From Lachnospiraceae bacterium (GTDB lineage Bacteria; Bacillota; Clostridia; Lachnospirales; Lachnospiraceae), in NCBI GenBank assembly GCA_019423745.1, contig JAHZAV010000024.1:1-41368 (forward strand): a DNA stretch of 41,368 bases, given 5' to 3'. Shown one piece after another: positions 17,198 through 25,129 of the stretch. The translations under genes and the position numbers were made by a program. The notes beneath the pieces were generated by a model that saw only the letters and a list, made by a program, of their open reading frames with translations, made no database searches and was not told where the DNA came from. Position 1 is the stretch's first letter. Each line of letters begins with the position of its first letter.

Positions 17198-17217
17198 GAG
17201 TTTCAGGAGTGAAAAAA

Positions 17218-18042
17218 GTGATAATAGAAAAGATAAAGCTGGAAACGGAAGGCTCTCTTCCAGAAGCTCATTTTGTCGTCTATATTTTAGATACCCCAAA
17301 TGAGTTGTATGTAAAAAAGAGGCCCATGATTATTTTATGCCCGGGAGGCGGATATGAAAGAACTAGTTTTCGGGAAGGCGAGCCCATTGCGATGTATTTC
17401 CTTCAAAAAGGGTATCATGTGGGAATTCTGCGGTACTCCACTGCACCCGCACAATATCCGACTGCGCTTCTGGAGCTCGGGACAGCTATGGGAATCGTTC
17501 ATAAATATGCTGAAAAGTGGAAGATAGATGCAGGGAAAATTTTTGTACAAGGATCTTCAGCAGGTGGACATCTGGCAGGATGTCTTGGAGTGTTCTGGGA
17601 CAACCCTTTTCTTTCAGAAAAGCTTAATATTGCTTCGCTGAAATTACGGCCAGCCGGTTTGATTTTAAGTTATCCGGTTATAAGTTCTGATGAAAATATC
17701 TCTCACAGAGGAAGTTTCCAAACCCTTTTGGGAGATAAGTATATAGCAGACAAAGATTCATTGTCCCTGGAGAACAAAGTAACAGAACATACGGTTCCCT
17801 GCTTTTTATGGCATACTTTTGAAGATCAGACAGTTCCTGTTGAAAATTCTCTTAGAATGGCTGAAGCTTTGCATAGGAAAGGAATCAGGACAGAACTCCA
17901 TTTATTCCAGAAAGGACTTCATGGCTTGGGAAGTGCAGGCGAAGAGTCAAGGCGGGATGATGGAAGCGGCGTTCAGGAGGAATGCCAGTGCTGGATAGAT
18001 CTGGCATATAAGTGGATGGAAAATATCTGCAAAGATCAATAA
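17218..18042 (+). CDS. Alpha/beta hydrolase, esterase-like
   Basis: A 274-residue cytoplasmic alpha/beta hydrolase of the esterase/lipase (BD-FAE or acetyl-xylan-esterase-like) type. It has an oxyanion-hole loop PGGGYERTSFREGEP near residue 40, a nucleophile elbow VQGSSAGGHLAG at about 115, an acid in FEDQTVPVENS and a His in QKGLHGLG. No signal peptide is seen. It starts with GTG at 17218, eight bases after AGGAG; the GTG at 17209 overlaps that ribosome site. It sits between tpiA and gpmI, 15 bases before gpmI, an unusual guest in a glycolytic run. The substrate cannot be named, though deacetylation of a sugar ester is plausible. Confidence 0.83.
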   Translation: MIIEKIKLETEGSLPEAHFVVYILDTPNELYVKKRPMIILCPGGGYERTSFREGEPIAMYFLQKGYHVGILRYSTAPAQYPTALLELGTAMGIVHKYAEKWKIDAGKIFVQGSSAGGHLAGCLGVFWDNPFLSEKLNIASLKLRPAGLILSYPVISSDENISHRGSFQTLLGDKYIADKDSLSLENKVTEHTVPCFLWHTFEDQTVPVENSLRMAEALHRKGIRTELHLFQKGLHGLGSAGEESRRDDGSGVQEECQCWIDLAYKWMENICKDQ

Positions 18043-18057
18043 AAAGGAGAACAAGAA

Positions 18058-19596
18058 ATGAGTAAAAAGCCGACAGTACTTATGATTTTGGATGGTTATG
18101 GATTAAATGAAAAGAAAGAAGGAAACGCTGTAGCAGAAGGTAAAACACCGGTTATGGATAAGCTGATGGCAGAGTATCCTTTTGTAAAAGGAAATGCCAG
18201 TGGTATGGCAGTTGGACTTCCGGATGGACAGATGGGAAATTCAGAAGTGGGGCATCTTAATATGGGGGCAGGACGTATCGTATATCAGGATCTGACTAAA
18301 ATTACAAAAGCAATTCAGGATGGAGATTTTTTTGAAAATAAAGCACTTCTTGCGGCATGTGAAAATGTAAAAGAGAATCATTCAGCTCTTCATCTTATGG
18401 GATTGGTATCTGACGGAGGCGTGCATAGTCATAACACTCATATTTACGGACTTTTGGAGATGGCAAAGCGTCAGGGAATAGAAAAGGTTTATGTACACTG
18501 TTTCCTGGATGGACGTGATACACCTCCTGCATCCGGAAAAGAGTACGTGGAAGAACTGGAAGCAAAAATGGAAGAGATCGGCGTAGGACAGGTTGCTACA
18601 GTGATGGGACGTTATTATGCTATGGATCGTGACAACCGTTGGGATCGAGTAGAAAAAGCATATAGAGCAATGGTATACGGAGAAGGCGAAAAGGCGGTAT
18701 CCGGACCGGAAGGAATTCAGGCATCTTACGATAAAGATACAACAGATGAGTTTGTTTTGCCTACTATCGTAGAAAAAGACGGAGCTCCTGTGGCGACGAT
18801 TCAAGATAAAGACTCTATTATATTCTTTAACTTCCGTCCAGACCGTGCTAGAGAGATTACAAGAACATTCTGTGATGATGAGTTTGCCGGATTCGAAAGA
18901 GGGGAGCGCATTAAGACCGTTTTTGTATGTTTTACAGAATATGATGTAACAATTGAAAATAAGCAGGTTGCATTTGTAAAAGAAGAAATAACAAATACAT
19001 TTGGAGAATTTCTTGCGGCCAATGGCATGAAGCAGGCGCGCATTGCTGAGACAGAGAAATATGCACATGTAACCTTCTTCTTCAATGGAGGAGTAGAGGA
19101 GCCAAACGAAGGCGAAGATCGTATTCTTGTAAAGTCTCCTAAAGTTGCAACATACGACCTGAAACCAGAAATGAGTGCTTATGAAGTTTGTGACAAACTT
19201 ACAGATGCTATTCGCTCTGGAAAATACGATGTTATCATTATTAACTTTGCAAATCCAGATATGGTTGGACACACAGGCGTAGAAACAGCAGCAATCAAAG
19301 CAATTGAAGCAGTAGATGAATGTGTTGGAAAGACAGTGGAAGCAATCAAAGAAGTTGACGGACAGATGTTTATCTGTGCAGACCATGGGAATGCAGAACA
19401 ATTGATAGATGAGGAAACTGGAGAGCCATTTACAGCTCATACAACCAATCCGGTACCGTTTATTCTGGTGAACGCAGATCCGGCTTATAAATTAAGAGAG
19501 GGAGGATGTCTTGCCGATATCGCACCTACATTAATTGAGCTGATGGGATTAGAACAACCAAAAGAAATGACAGGAAAGTCATTGCTTGTAAAATAG
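18058..19596 (+). CDS. gpmI: 2,3-bisphosphoglycerate-independent phosphoglycerate mutase
   Basis: Converts 3- to 2-phosphoglycerate with two manganese ions and a phosphoserine intermediate. It has 512 residues, as usual. LMILDGYGLN is at 8-17 (metal Asp12), the catalytic Ser62 is in MGNSEVGHLNMGAGR, GLVSDGGVHSH and FLDGRDTPPAS belong to the phosphotransferase lobe, and the C-terminal metal motifs are NPDMVGHTG, CADHGNAEQ and AHTTNPVPF. AAGGAG precedes the ATG. It ends the glycolytic cluster and converges on the activase gene, separated by a 21-base palindrome. Confidence 0.98.
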   Translation: MSKKPTVLMILDGYGLNEKKEGNAVAEGKTPVMDKLMAEYPFVKGNASGMAVGLPDGQMGNSEVGHLNMGAGRIVYQDLTKITKAIQDGDFFENKALLAACENVKENHSALHLMGLVSDGGVHSHNTHIYGLLEMAKRQGIEKVYVHCFLDGRDTPPASGKEYVEELEAKMEEIGVGQVATVMGRYYAMDRDNRWDRVEKAYRAMVYGEGEKAVSGPEGIQASYDKDTTDEFVLPTIVEKDGAPVATIQDKDSIIFFNFRPDRAREITRTFCDDEFAGFERGERIKTVFVCFTEYDVTIENKQVAFVKEEITNTFGEFLAANGMKQARIAETEKYAHVTFFFNGGVEEPNEGEDRILVKSPKVATYDLKPEMSAYEVCDKLTDAIRSGKYDVIIINFANPDMVGHTGVETAAIKAIEAVDECVGKTVEAIKEVDGQMFICADHGNAEQLIDEETGEPFTAHTTNPVPFILVNADPAYKLREGGCLADIAPTLIELMGLEQPKEMTGKSLLVK

Positions 19597-19606
19597 TATT
19601 GTACAG

Positions 19607-19644
19607 TTTTACACAGGGTATATCGCAATTTTACCCACCGTATA
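19607..19644. repeat. Imperfect 16-base direct repeat
   Basis: Copy 1 is TTTTACACAGGGTATA (19607-19622) and copy 2 is TTTTACCCACCGTATA (19629-19644). They match at 13 of 16 bases and are offset by 22 bases. They lie between two convergent genes, so a regulatory role is not evident. Confidence 0.35.
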
Positions 19645-19648
19645 ATGT

Positions 19649-19691
19649 AATTTGGGACGTAGTAAAGTTAAACTTTACTACGTCCCAAATT
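19649..19691. terminator. Bidirectional terminator, 21-base perfect palindrome
   Basis: The 21-base arms 19649-19669 and 19671-19691 are exact reverse complements around a single A. The core is GGGACGTAGTAAAG and its complement. It separates the convergent gpmI and activase genes and can act in both directions, although the T-tracts on both sides are short and interrupted. Confidence 0.75.
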
Positions 19692-19694
19692 TGT

Positions 19695-22600
19695 TTAATT
19701 TTCTGTTTTCGCTAAATTTTTATTTGCTGTGGACAACATAAGTTTGATTCGATTCAACTGATTTACTTCACTTGCGCCTGGATCATAATCAATAGCTACA
19801 ATATTGGCCAGTGGATGGCGGCGGCGAAGTTCTTTAATTACACCTTTGCCAACTACATGGTTGGGCAGGCAAGCGAATGGCTGTGTGCAGACAATATTTG
19901 TAGCACCGCTGTGGATCAGTTCTAACATTTCGCCGGTGAGGAACCATCCTTCACCGGTCTGGTTCCCAAGAGATACGATTTCGGATGCCATTCGTCCCAG
20001 TTCATGGATATCGGCCGGCGGATCAAAGTGTTTACTTTCTTTGAATGCTTTACTTGCAGGAGCTCGGAACCATTCCAATGCTTTGATGCCCAAATTGGCA
20101 ATGGTAGCCTTAGATTTTGCAAAACCGAGGTGTGACACTTTGAAATTCTGGTTGTAGAAACAGTATAAAAGGAAGTCTAAAAGATCAGGAACAACGGCTT
20201 CAGCACCCTCACTTTCCAGAAGATCAACCAGATGATTGTTAGCAGCGGGAAGAAATTTTACAAGAATTTCCCCGACCACACCTACACGTGGCTTTTTAAT
20301 ATCTAAAAGCTCAATATTATTATCAAAGTCCTCAATAATATCCCGGCAGAGTTTTTTGAATTTTCTGCGGGAAGGATAACCCTGAGAAACAAAGTCAGAG
20401 CAAACCTTTACCCATTTACGATGCATTTTGTCAACAGATCCAGGTACTGCTTCATAAGGACGAAGACGATAAACACATTTCATAAAAATGTCTCCGAAAA
20501 CAGCGGCGTAAATTCCACGAAGAGCAAGGGCTGGAGTAATCTTAAATCCAGGATTCCCTTCCAATCCACTTAAGTTAATAGATATAACTGGAATATGCTC
20601 ATAGCCAGCCTTTTTAAGTGCGCGGCGGATGAAACCAATATAGTTGGAAGCTCGGCAGCCTCCTCCAGTCTGGCTGATAATGACAGCAATCTTGTCAGTG
20701 TCATATTTTCCGGATAAAATGGCATCCATAATCTGCCCTACAACCATAAGGGAAGGATAACAAGCATCATTATTTACATATTTCAGACCTACATCAACGG
20801 CCTGTTTGTTGTCATTTGGAAGGACTTCAACTTTATAGCCGGAAGCATTGAAGGCTGGTTCCAAAAGCTCGAAATGCATAGGTGACATCTGCGGACATAG
20901 AATAGTATATTCCTTACGCATTTCTTTTGTAAACGGCACCTTCTTGATAGAAGATGGCTCGATCTGTCGCTTTTGTTCTCTTTGCTCTCTGACACGTATT
21001 GCGGCAAGCAGAGAACGTACACGGATTCTTGCGGCACCTAGATTGTTAACCTCGTCAATCTTCAAAGAAGTATAAATTTTGTCAGAACGTGTCAGAATAT
21101 CAGCTACCTGATCTGTAGTAACTGCATCCAGTCCACATCCAAAAGAATTCAGCTGAATCAGATCCAGATTGTCTTTGGTCTTAACAAAGTTTGCTGCTGC
21201 GTAAAGTCTGGAGTGATACATCCATTGATCCATTACATTTAAAGGCCGCTCTACCGGGTGAAGGTGAGATACAGAATCTTCTGTCAGCACAGCAATATTA
21301 TAGGAGTTAATAAGTTCTGGAAGACCGTGATTTACTTCTGGGTCAATATGGTATGGACGCCCGGCAAGAACAATCCCCCGATTTCCTGTTTTATCCAGGA
21401 AAGCAACGGTTTCCTCCCCCTTTTTACGCATATCATTTCGGCAGGATTCCAGTTCTACCCATGCTTTATGTACAGCAGATTTTATTTCTTCTGCTGTGAG
21501 ATTAAACTTTGAAGCAAGTTCTTCAATCAGTCGGGAAGAAAGAGTTTCTTCACTGGCAAAGGACATGAAAGGATGAATGAAATCTACATCATTATTTACA
21601 ATTGCATCAATGTTATTTTTTATATTTTCCGGATAAGATGTGACAATCGGACAGTTATAGTGGTTGTTGGCATCAGCAAATTCATTTCTCTCGTACGGTA
21701 TAGAAGGATAGAAAATATGCTGAATACCTTCATTAATCAGCCACTGCACATGTCCATGAGCAAGCTTGGCCGGATAACATTCTGATTCGCTTGGAATGGA
21801 CTCAATTCCCAGTTCATAAATTTTCCTTGTAGAAGCGGGAGAAAGAACCACACGAAATCCAAGATCTGTGAAGAAGGTGAACCAGAATGGATAATTATCA
21901 TACATATTCAGAACCCGGGGAATACCGATTACACCTCGGGAAGCTTCGGCCTCTGCAAGAGGTGTATAGCCAAAATACCGCTGAGTTTTGTATTCGAAAA
22001 GATTCGGAAGATTATTCTTGGATTTTTCTTTTCCAAGCCCCTTTTCACATCGATTTCCTGTAATGAATTTTCTGCCGCCACTGAAATGATTTATGGTAAG
22101 ACGGCAATTATTCGTACATCCTCGGCATTTTGTCATTGTTGTCCGGTATTCTAAAGCTTCAATATCTTCAATTGAAAGCATAGTAGTTCCTTCGCACTCC
22201 ACATAGCGTTCCCTTGCAATCAGAGCAGCGCCGAATGCGCCCATGATACCAGCGATATCCGGACGGATTGCATGACAGTTTGCAATTTTTTCAAAGCTTC
22301 TAAGGACAGCATTGTTGTAGAAAGTTCCGCCTTGCACAACAATATGCTGGCCAAGCTCGGAGGCATCTGATACCTTAATAACTTTAAAAAGAGCATTTTT
22401 AATAACAGAGTAAGCAAGTCCGGCGGAAATGTCAGATACTGCCGCGCCTTCTTTTTGAGCCTGCTTTACTTTGGAATTCATAAATACAGTACAACGGGTT
22501 CCAAGATCAATTGGGTTATGCGCAAATAAAGCTTCGTGAGCAAAATCTTCCACAGAATAATTAAGGGATTTTGCAAATGTCTCTATAAAAGAGCCACATC

Positions 22601-23948
22601 CTGAAGAGCAGGCCTCATTCAACTGTACGCTGTCAACGGTCTGGTTTTTGATTTTAATACACTTCATGTCCTGTCCACCGATATCCAGGATACAGTCTAC
22701 ATCTGGCTCAAAAAAGGAAGCTGCATAATAGTGGGAAACGGTTTCTACTTCTCCCTCATCAAGAAGAAGAGCCGCTTTAATTAGTGCTTCGCCATAACCA
22801 GTGGAACAGGAATGTACAATTTCAACATCCTCGGGAAGTTGGGAATAAATATCCTTGATTGCAGAAATAGTAGTTCCAAGGGTATCTCCTTCGTTGTTAT
22901 GATAAAAAGAGTAAAGCAGGGTTCCGTCTTCCCCTACAAGAGCCGCTTTGGTTGTCGTAGAACCAGCGTCAATACCAAGAAATGCCTTGCCTTTATAAGT
23001 GGAGAGATCCTTAACAGGAACCTGATGTTTTGCATGACGTTCTATAAACTCTTTATATTCTGACTCAGTAGCAAAGAGAGGTTCCATACGTTCCACTTCA
23101 AATTCCATTTGAATACGTTTAGCCAACCGCTCTTGAAGTTCTCGGATCGGGACGATGGGCTCCTTAGTAGAATTAAGGGCAGAACCGATTGCAGCAAATA
23201 AGTGAGAATGATTCGGAGCAATTGTATGCTCCTCGTCCAGATTGAGCGTGCGGACAAAAGCCTCTCTTAATTCAGAGAGAAAATGCAGCGGTCCTCCCAA
23301 AAATGCAACGTGCCCACGAATTGGTTTCCCGCAGGCAAGACCGCTAATCGTCTGATTTACTACTGCCTGGAATATAGAAGCCGCCAGGTCCTCTTTAGAT
23401 GCCCCTTCATTGATCAGCGGCTGAATATCCGATTTGGCAAATACTCCACATCTAGCAGCAATGGAATAAAGAGCTTTATAATTTTTTGCATATTCATTTA
23501 GACCAGATGCATCTGTCTGCAGAAGAGAGGACATTTGGTCAATAAAAGAGCCGGTCCCTCCGGCGCAGACTCCATTCATTCTCTGTTCAATATTTCCACC
23601 TTCAAAGTATATGATTTTCGCATCTTCGCCACCAAGTTCAATGGCAACATCTGTCTGCGGTGCATAATCTTGAAGGGCGGTAGATACTGCAACAACTTCT
23701 TGTACAAAGGGAACGCCAAGATGTTTTGCAAGGGTTAATCCACCGGATCCAGTTATGACGGGGGATACTCGGATAGAGCCCAGTTTGTAAATAGCTCTTC
23801 CCAGAAGATCGGAAAGAGTTTCCTGGATATTTGCAAAATGTCTTTCATAATCAGAGAAAAGCACATCATTTTGATCATCCAGAATGGCGATCTTTACTGT
23901 GGTGGATCCAATATCAATCCCCAATGTAAATAATTCTTGTTGATTCAT
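19695..23948 (-). CDS. Giant acyl-CoA dehydratase activase (two ASKHA domains, DUF2229, HgdB-like)
   Basis: A 1417-residue protein of the BadF/HgdC activator superfamily. ASKHA domain 1 (about 8-260) has GIDIGSTTVK, ELGGEDAK and cluster cysteines Cys128 (GVCAGGTGSF) and Cys167 (ARCGVFAKSD). ASKHA domain 2 (about 322-580) repeats this with GIDAGSTTTK, DIGGQDMK, Cys447 (EACSSGCGSF) and Cys486 (GTRCTVFMNSK). Next comes a cysteine cluster (608, 611, 615, 634: CRGCTNNC), a DUF2229 region to about 990, and an HgdB-like C-terminus. Known HgdC dimers share one 4Fe-4S cluster between two cysteines per subunit and use ATP to push electrons into a dehydratase. No dehydratase partner is adjacent and the target is unknown. 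GGAG precedes the start. Confidence 0.9.
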   Translation of the reverse strand: MNQQELFTLGIDIGSTTVKIAILDDQNDVLFSDYERHFANIQETLSDLLGRAIYKLGSIRVSPVITGSGGLTLAKHLGVPFVQEVVAVSTALQDYAPQTDVAIELGGEDAKIIYFEGGNIEQRMNGVCAGGTGSFIDQMSSLLQTDASGLNEYAKNYKALYSIAARCGVFAKSDIQPLINEGASKEDLAASIFQAVVNQTISGLACGKPIRGHVAFLGGPLHFLSELREAFVRTLNLDEEHTIAPNHSHLFAAIGSALNSTKEPIVPIRELQERLAKRIQMEFEVERMEPLFATESEYKEFIERHAKHQVPVKDLSTYKGKAFLGIDAGSTTTKAALVGEDGTLLYSFYHNNEGDTLGTTISAIKDIYSQLPEDVEIVHSCSTGYGEALIKAALLLDEGEVETVSHYYAASFFEPDVDCILDIGGQDMKCIKIKNQTVDSVQLNEACSSGCGSFIETFAKSLNYSVEDFAHEALFAHNPIDLGTRCTVFMNSKVKQAQKEGAAVSDISAGLAYSVIKNALFKVIKVSDASELGQHIVVQGGTFYNNAVLRSFEKIANCHAIRPDIAGIMGAFGAALIARERYVECEGTTMLSIEDIEALEYRTTMTKCRGCTNNCRLTINHFSGGRKFITGNRCEKGLGKEKSKNNLPNLFEYKTQRYFGYTPLAEAEASRGVIGIPRVLNMYDNYPFWFTFFTDLGFRVVLSPASTRKIYELGIESIPSESECYPAKLAHGHVQWLINEGIQHIFYPSIPYERNEFADANNHYNCPIVTSYPENIKNNIDAIVNNDVDFIHPFMSFASEETLSSRLIEELASKFNLTAEEIKSAVHKAWVELESCRNDMRKKGEETVAFLDKTGNRGIVLAGRPYHIDPEVNHGLPELINSYNIAVLTEDSVSHLHPVERPLNVMDQWMYHSRLYAAANFVKTKDNLDLIQLNSFGCGLDAVTTDQVADILTRSDKIYTSLKIDEVNNLGAARIRVRSLLAAIRVREQREQKRQIEPSSIKKVPFTKEMRKEYTILCPQMSPMHFELLEPAFNASGYKVEVLPNDNKQAVDVGLKYVNNDACYPSLMVVGQIMDAILSGKYDTDKIAVIISQTGGGCRASNYIGFIRRALKKAGYEHIPVISINLSGLEGNPGFKITPALALRGIYAAVFGDIFMKCVYRLRPYEAVPGSVDKMHRKWVKVCSDFVSQGYPSRRKFKKLCRDIIEDFDNNIELLDIKKPRVGVVGEILVKFLPAANNHLVDLLESEGAEAVVPDLLDFLLYCFYNQNFKVSHLGFAKSKATIANLGIKALEWFRAPASKAFKESKHFDPPADIHELGRMASEIVSLGNQTGEGWFLTGEMLELIHSGATNIVCTQPFACLPNHVVGKGVIKELRRRHPLANIVAIDYDPGASEVNQLNRIKLMLSTANKNLAKTEN

Positions 23949-24020
23949 AATTATGTACTCCTTGTTTTATATTGTATCGCATTCCAAAGGTCAGAACGGA
24001 CAATTGCTCTGCCTGGAAAT

Positions 24021-24038
24021 ATATGTAATTCTACATAT
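24021..24038. promoter_or_regulatory. 18-base palindrome in the activase leader
   Basis: ATATGTA (24021-24027), ATTC, TACATAT (24032-24038): seven-base perfect arms. It lies about 20-37 bases downstream of the predicted minus-strand start site and 73 bases before the activase ATG. An operator is the likely role; the regulator is unknown. Confidence 0.45.
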
Positions 24039-24063
24039 TAAATGCTGTTTTCTAAACGGTAAC

Positions 24064-24092
24064 ATTATACGACAAAAAATTTGAAAAAACAA
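24064..24092 (-). promoter_or_regulatory. Promoter of the activase gene
   Basis: Read on the minus strand: TTGTTT (24092-24087), 17-base spacer and a perfect TATAAT (24069-24064). The leader to the ATG is about 108 bases and contains the 24021-24038 palindrome. Confidence 0.65.
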
Positions 24093-24142
24093 TTAACAAA
24101 TGTAATAGAAATATTAAAATGAAGTAAAGTTATCCGGTACAA

Positions 24143-24171
24143 TTGACAAAGACTTTCTAAAAAGGTAGAAT
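24143..24171 (+). promoter_or_regulatory. Promoter of the rhomboid-like gene
   Basis: Consensus TTGACA (24143-24148), 17-base spacer, TAGAAT (24166-24171). It is divergent from the activase promoter. The leader is about 38 bases. Confidence 0.75.
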
Positions 24172-24214
24172 GACTAGAGTATTAGAGTAACATGGGAAAG
24201 CAGGTATTTTTTCG

Positions 24215-25075
24215 ATGAATTGGTTGGAAAAAATGGAACGGAAATTTGGCAGATATGCCATTCACAATTTGATGTATTACATTATCATACTTTATGTGGC
24301 AGGGCTTGTTCTGCAGCTTTTGTTCCCTTCTTTTTATTATCAGTATTTAAGTCTTGATGTCAGCGCAATTCTGCGTGGGCAGGTCTGGAGGATTGTGACC
24401 TTTATTATTCAGCCGCCTCAGACGAGTTATCTTTTTATGATCTTTGCCCTTTATCTGTATTATATGCTGGGCAGGGAGCTGGAAAACACCTGGGGTGCAT
24501 TTCGATTTAATGTATATTTCTTTTCCGGTATGTTGTTTCATGTAATTGCCGCATTTGCAGCATACTTCCTCGTAGGAGTATCTTTTCCTCTGGGTACATG
24601 GTATTTGAACATGTCATTGTTTCTTGCGTTTGCCGCTGTTTATCCGGATATGCAGTTTTATTTGTTTTTTGCTATTCCGGTTAAAGCAAAATGGCTGGGA
24701 ATCCTGGACGGGCTTTATTTCCTTTACACAGTACTCCAAGCTTTTCTGCCGTCATATGGCGGAAATCCGTTGGTGGGGGTTGTTTATCAGGCAAATGCAA
24801 TTGGAGCTGCTGTTTCAATCTTGAATTTTGTGATATTTTTCCTTGGATCAAGAAATCTGAAGCCATATTCTCCGAAACAAAGGAAGAGAAAAAAAGAATT
24901 TCAGCAGAAGATTCGTCCTGAAAATTATTATGCTGGCGGGGCAAGGCATCGCTGTGCAGTGTGCGGACGAACAGAGCTGGATGATCCATCTTTAGAGTTC
25001 CGTTATTGCTCTAGGTGTAATGGAAATTATGAATATTGTCAGGATCATCTATTTTCCCATATTCATGTCAAATAA
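24215..25075 (+). CDS. Rhomboid-fold membrane protein with C-terminal zinc-finger-like tail
   Basis: A 286-residue protein with about six membrane helices in 20-212. The rhomboid/Derlin-type landmarks are GQVWRIVTFI (55-64) and GRELENTWGAFRFN (86-99). The usual catalytic GxSG is replaced by LNMSLFLAF (131-139), and the helix-6 His is absent (YQANAIGAAVS, 191-201), so it looks proteolytically dead. A basic linker (KQRKRKK) leads to a cytoplasmic tail with Cys247, Cys250, Cys265, Cys268, Cys275, His278 and His282, a likely one- or two-zinc finger. It stands just before pyk, with its own strong promoter. The function is unknown; a Derlin-like binder of membrane clients is one possibility. Confidence 0.75.
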   Translation: MNWLEKMERKFGRYAIHNLMYYIIILYVAGLVLQLLFPSFYYQYLSLDVSAILRGQVWRIVTFIIQPPQTSYLFMIFALYLYYMLGRELENTWGAFRFNVYFFSGMLFHVIAAFAAYFLVGVSFPLGTWYLNMSLFLAFAAVYPDMQFYLFFAIPVKAKWLGILDGLYFLYTVLQAFLPSYGGNPLVGVVYQANAIGAAVSILNFVIFFLGSRNLKPYSPKQRKRKKEFQQKIRPENYYAGGARHRCAVCGRTELDDPSLEFRYCSRCNGNYEYCQDHLFSHIHVK

Positions 25076-25129
25076 TCTTTATATTTTGATTTAAAACATA
25101 AATTATGAAAAAAGGATTTGGTGAGAGAA

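Noticed and set aside
18382..19440. Open frame of 352 codons on the minus strand opposite gpmI
   Set aside because: It lies wholly inside gpmI, is rich in Cys, Phe, Ser and His as expected of a shadow frame of a codon-biased gene, and has no ribosome site or family motif.
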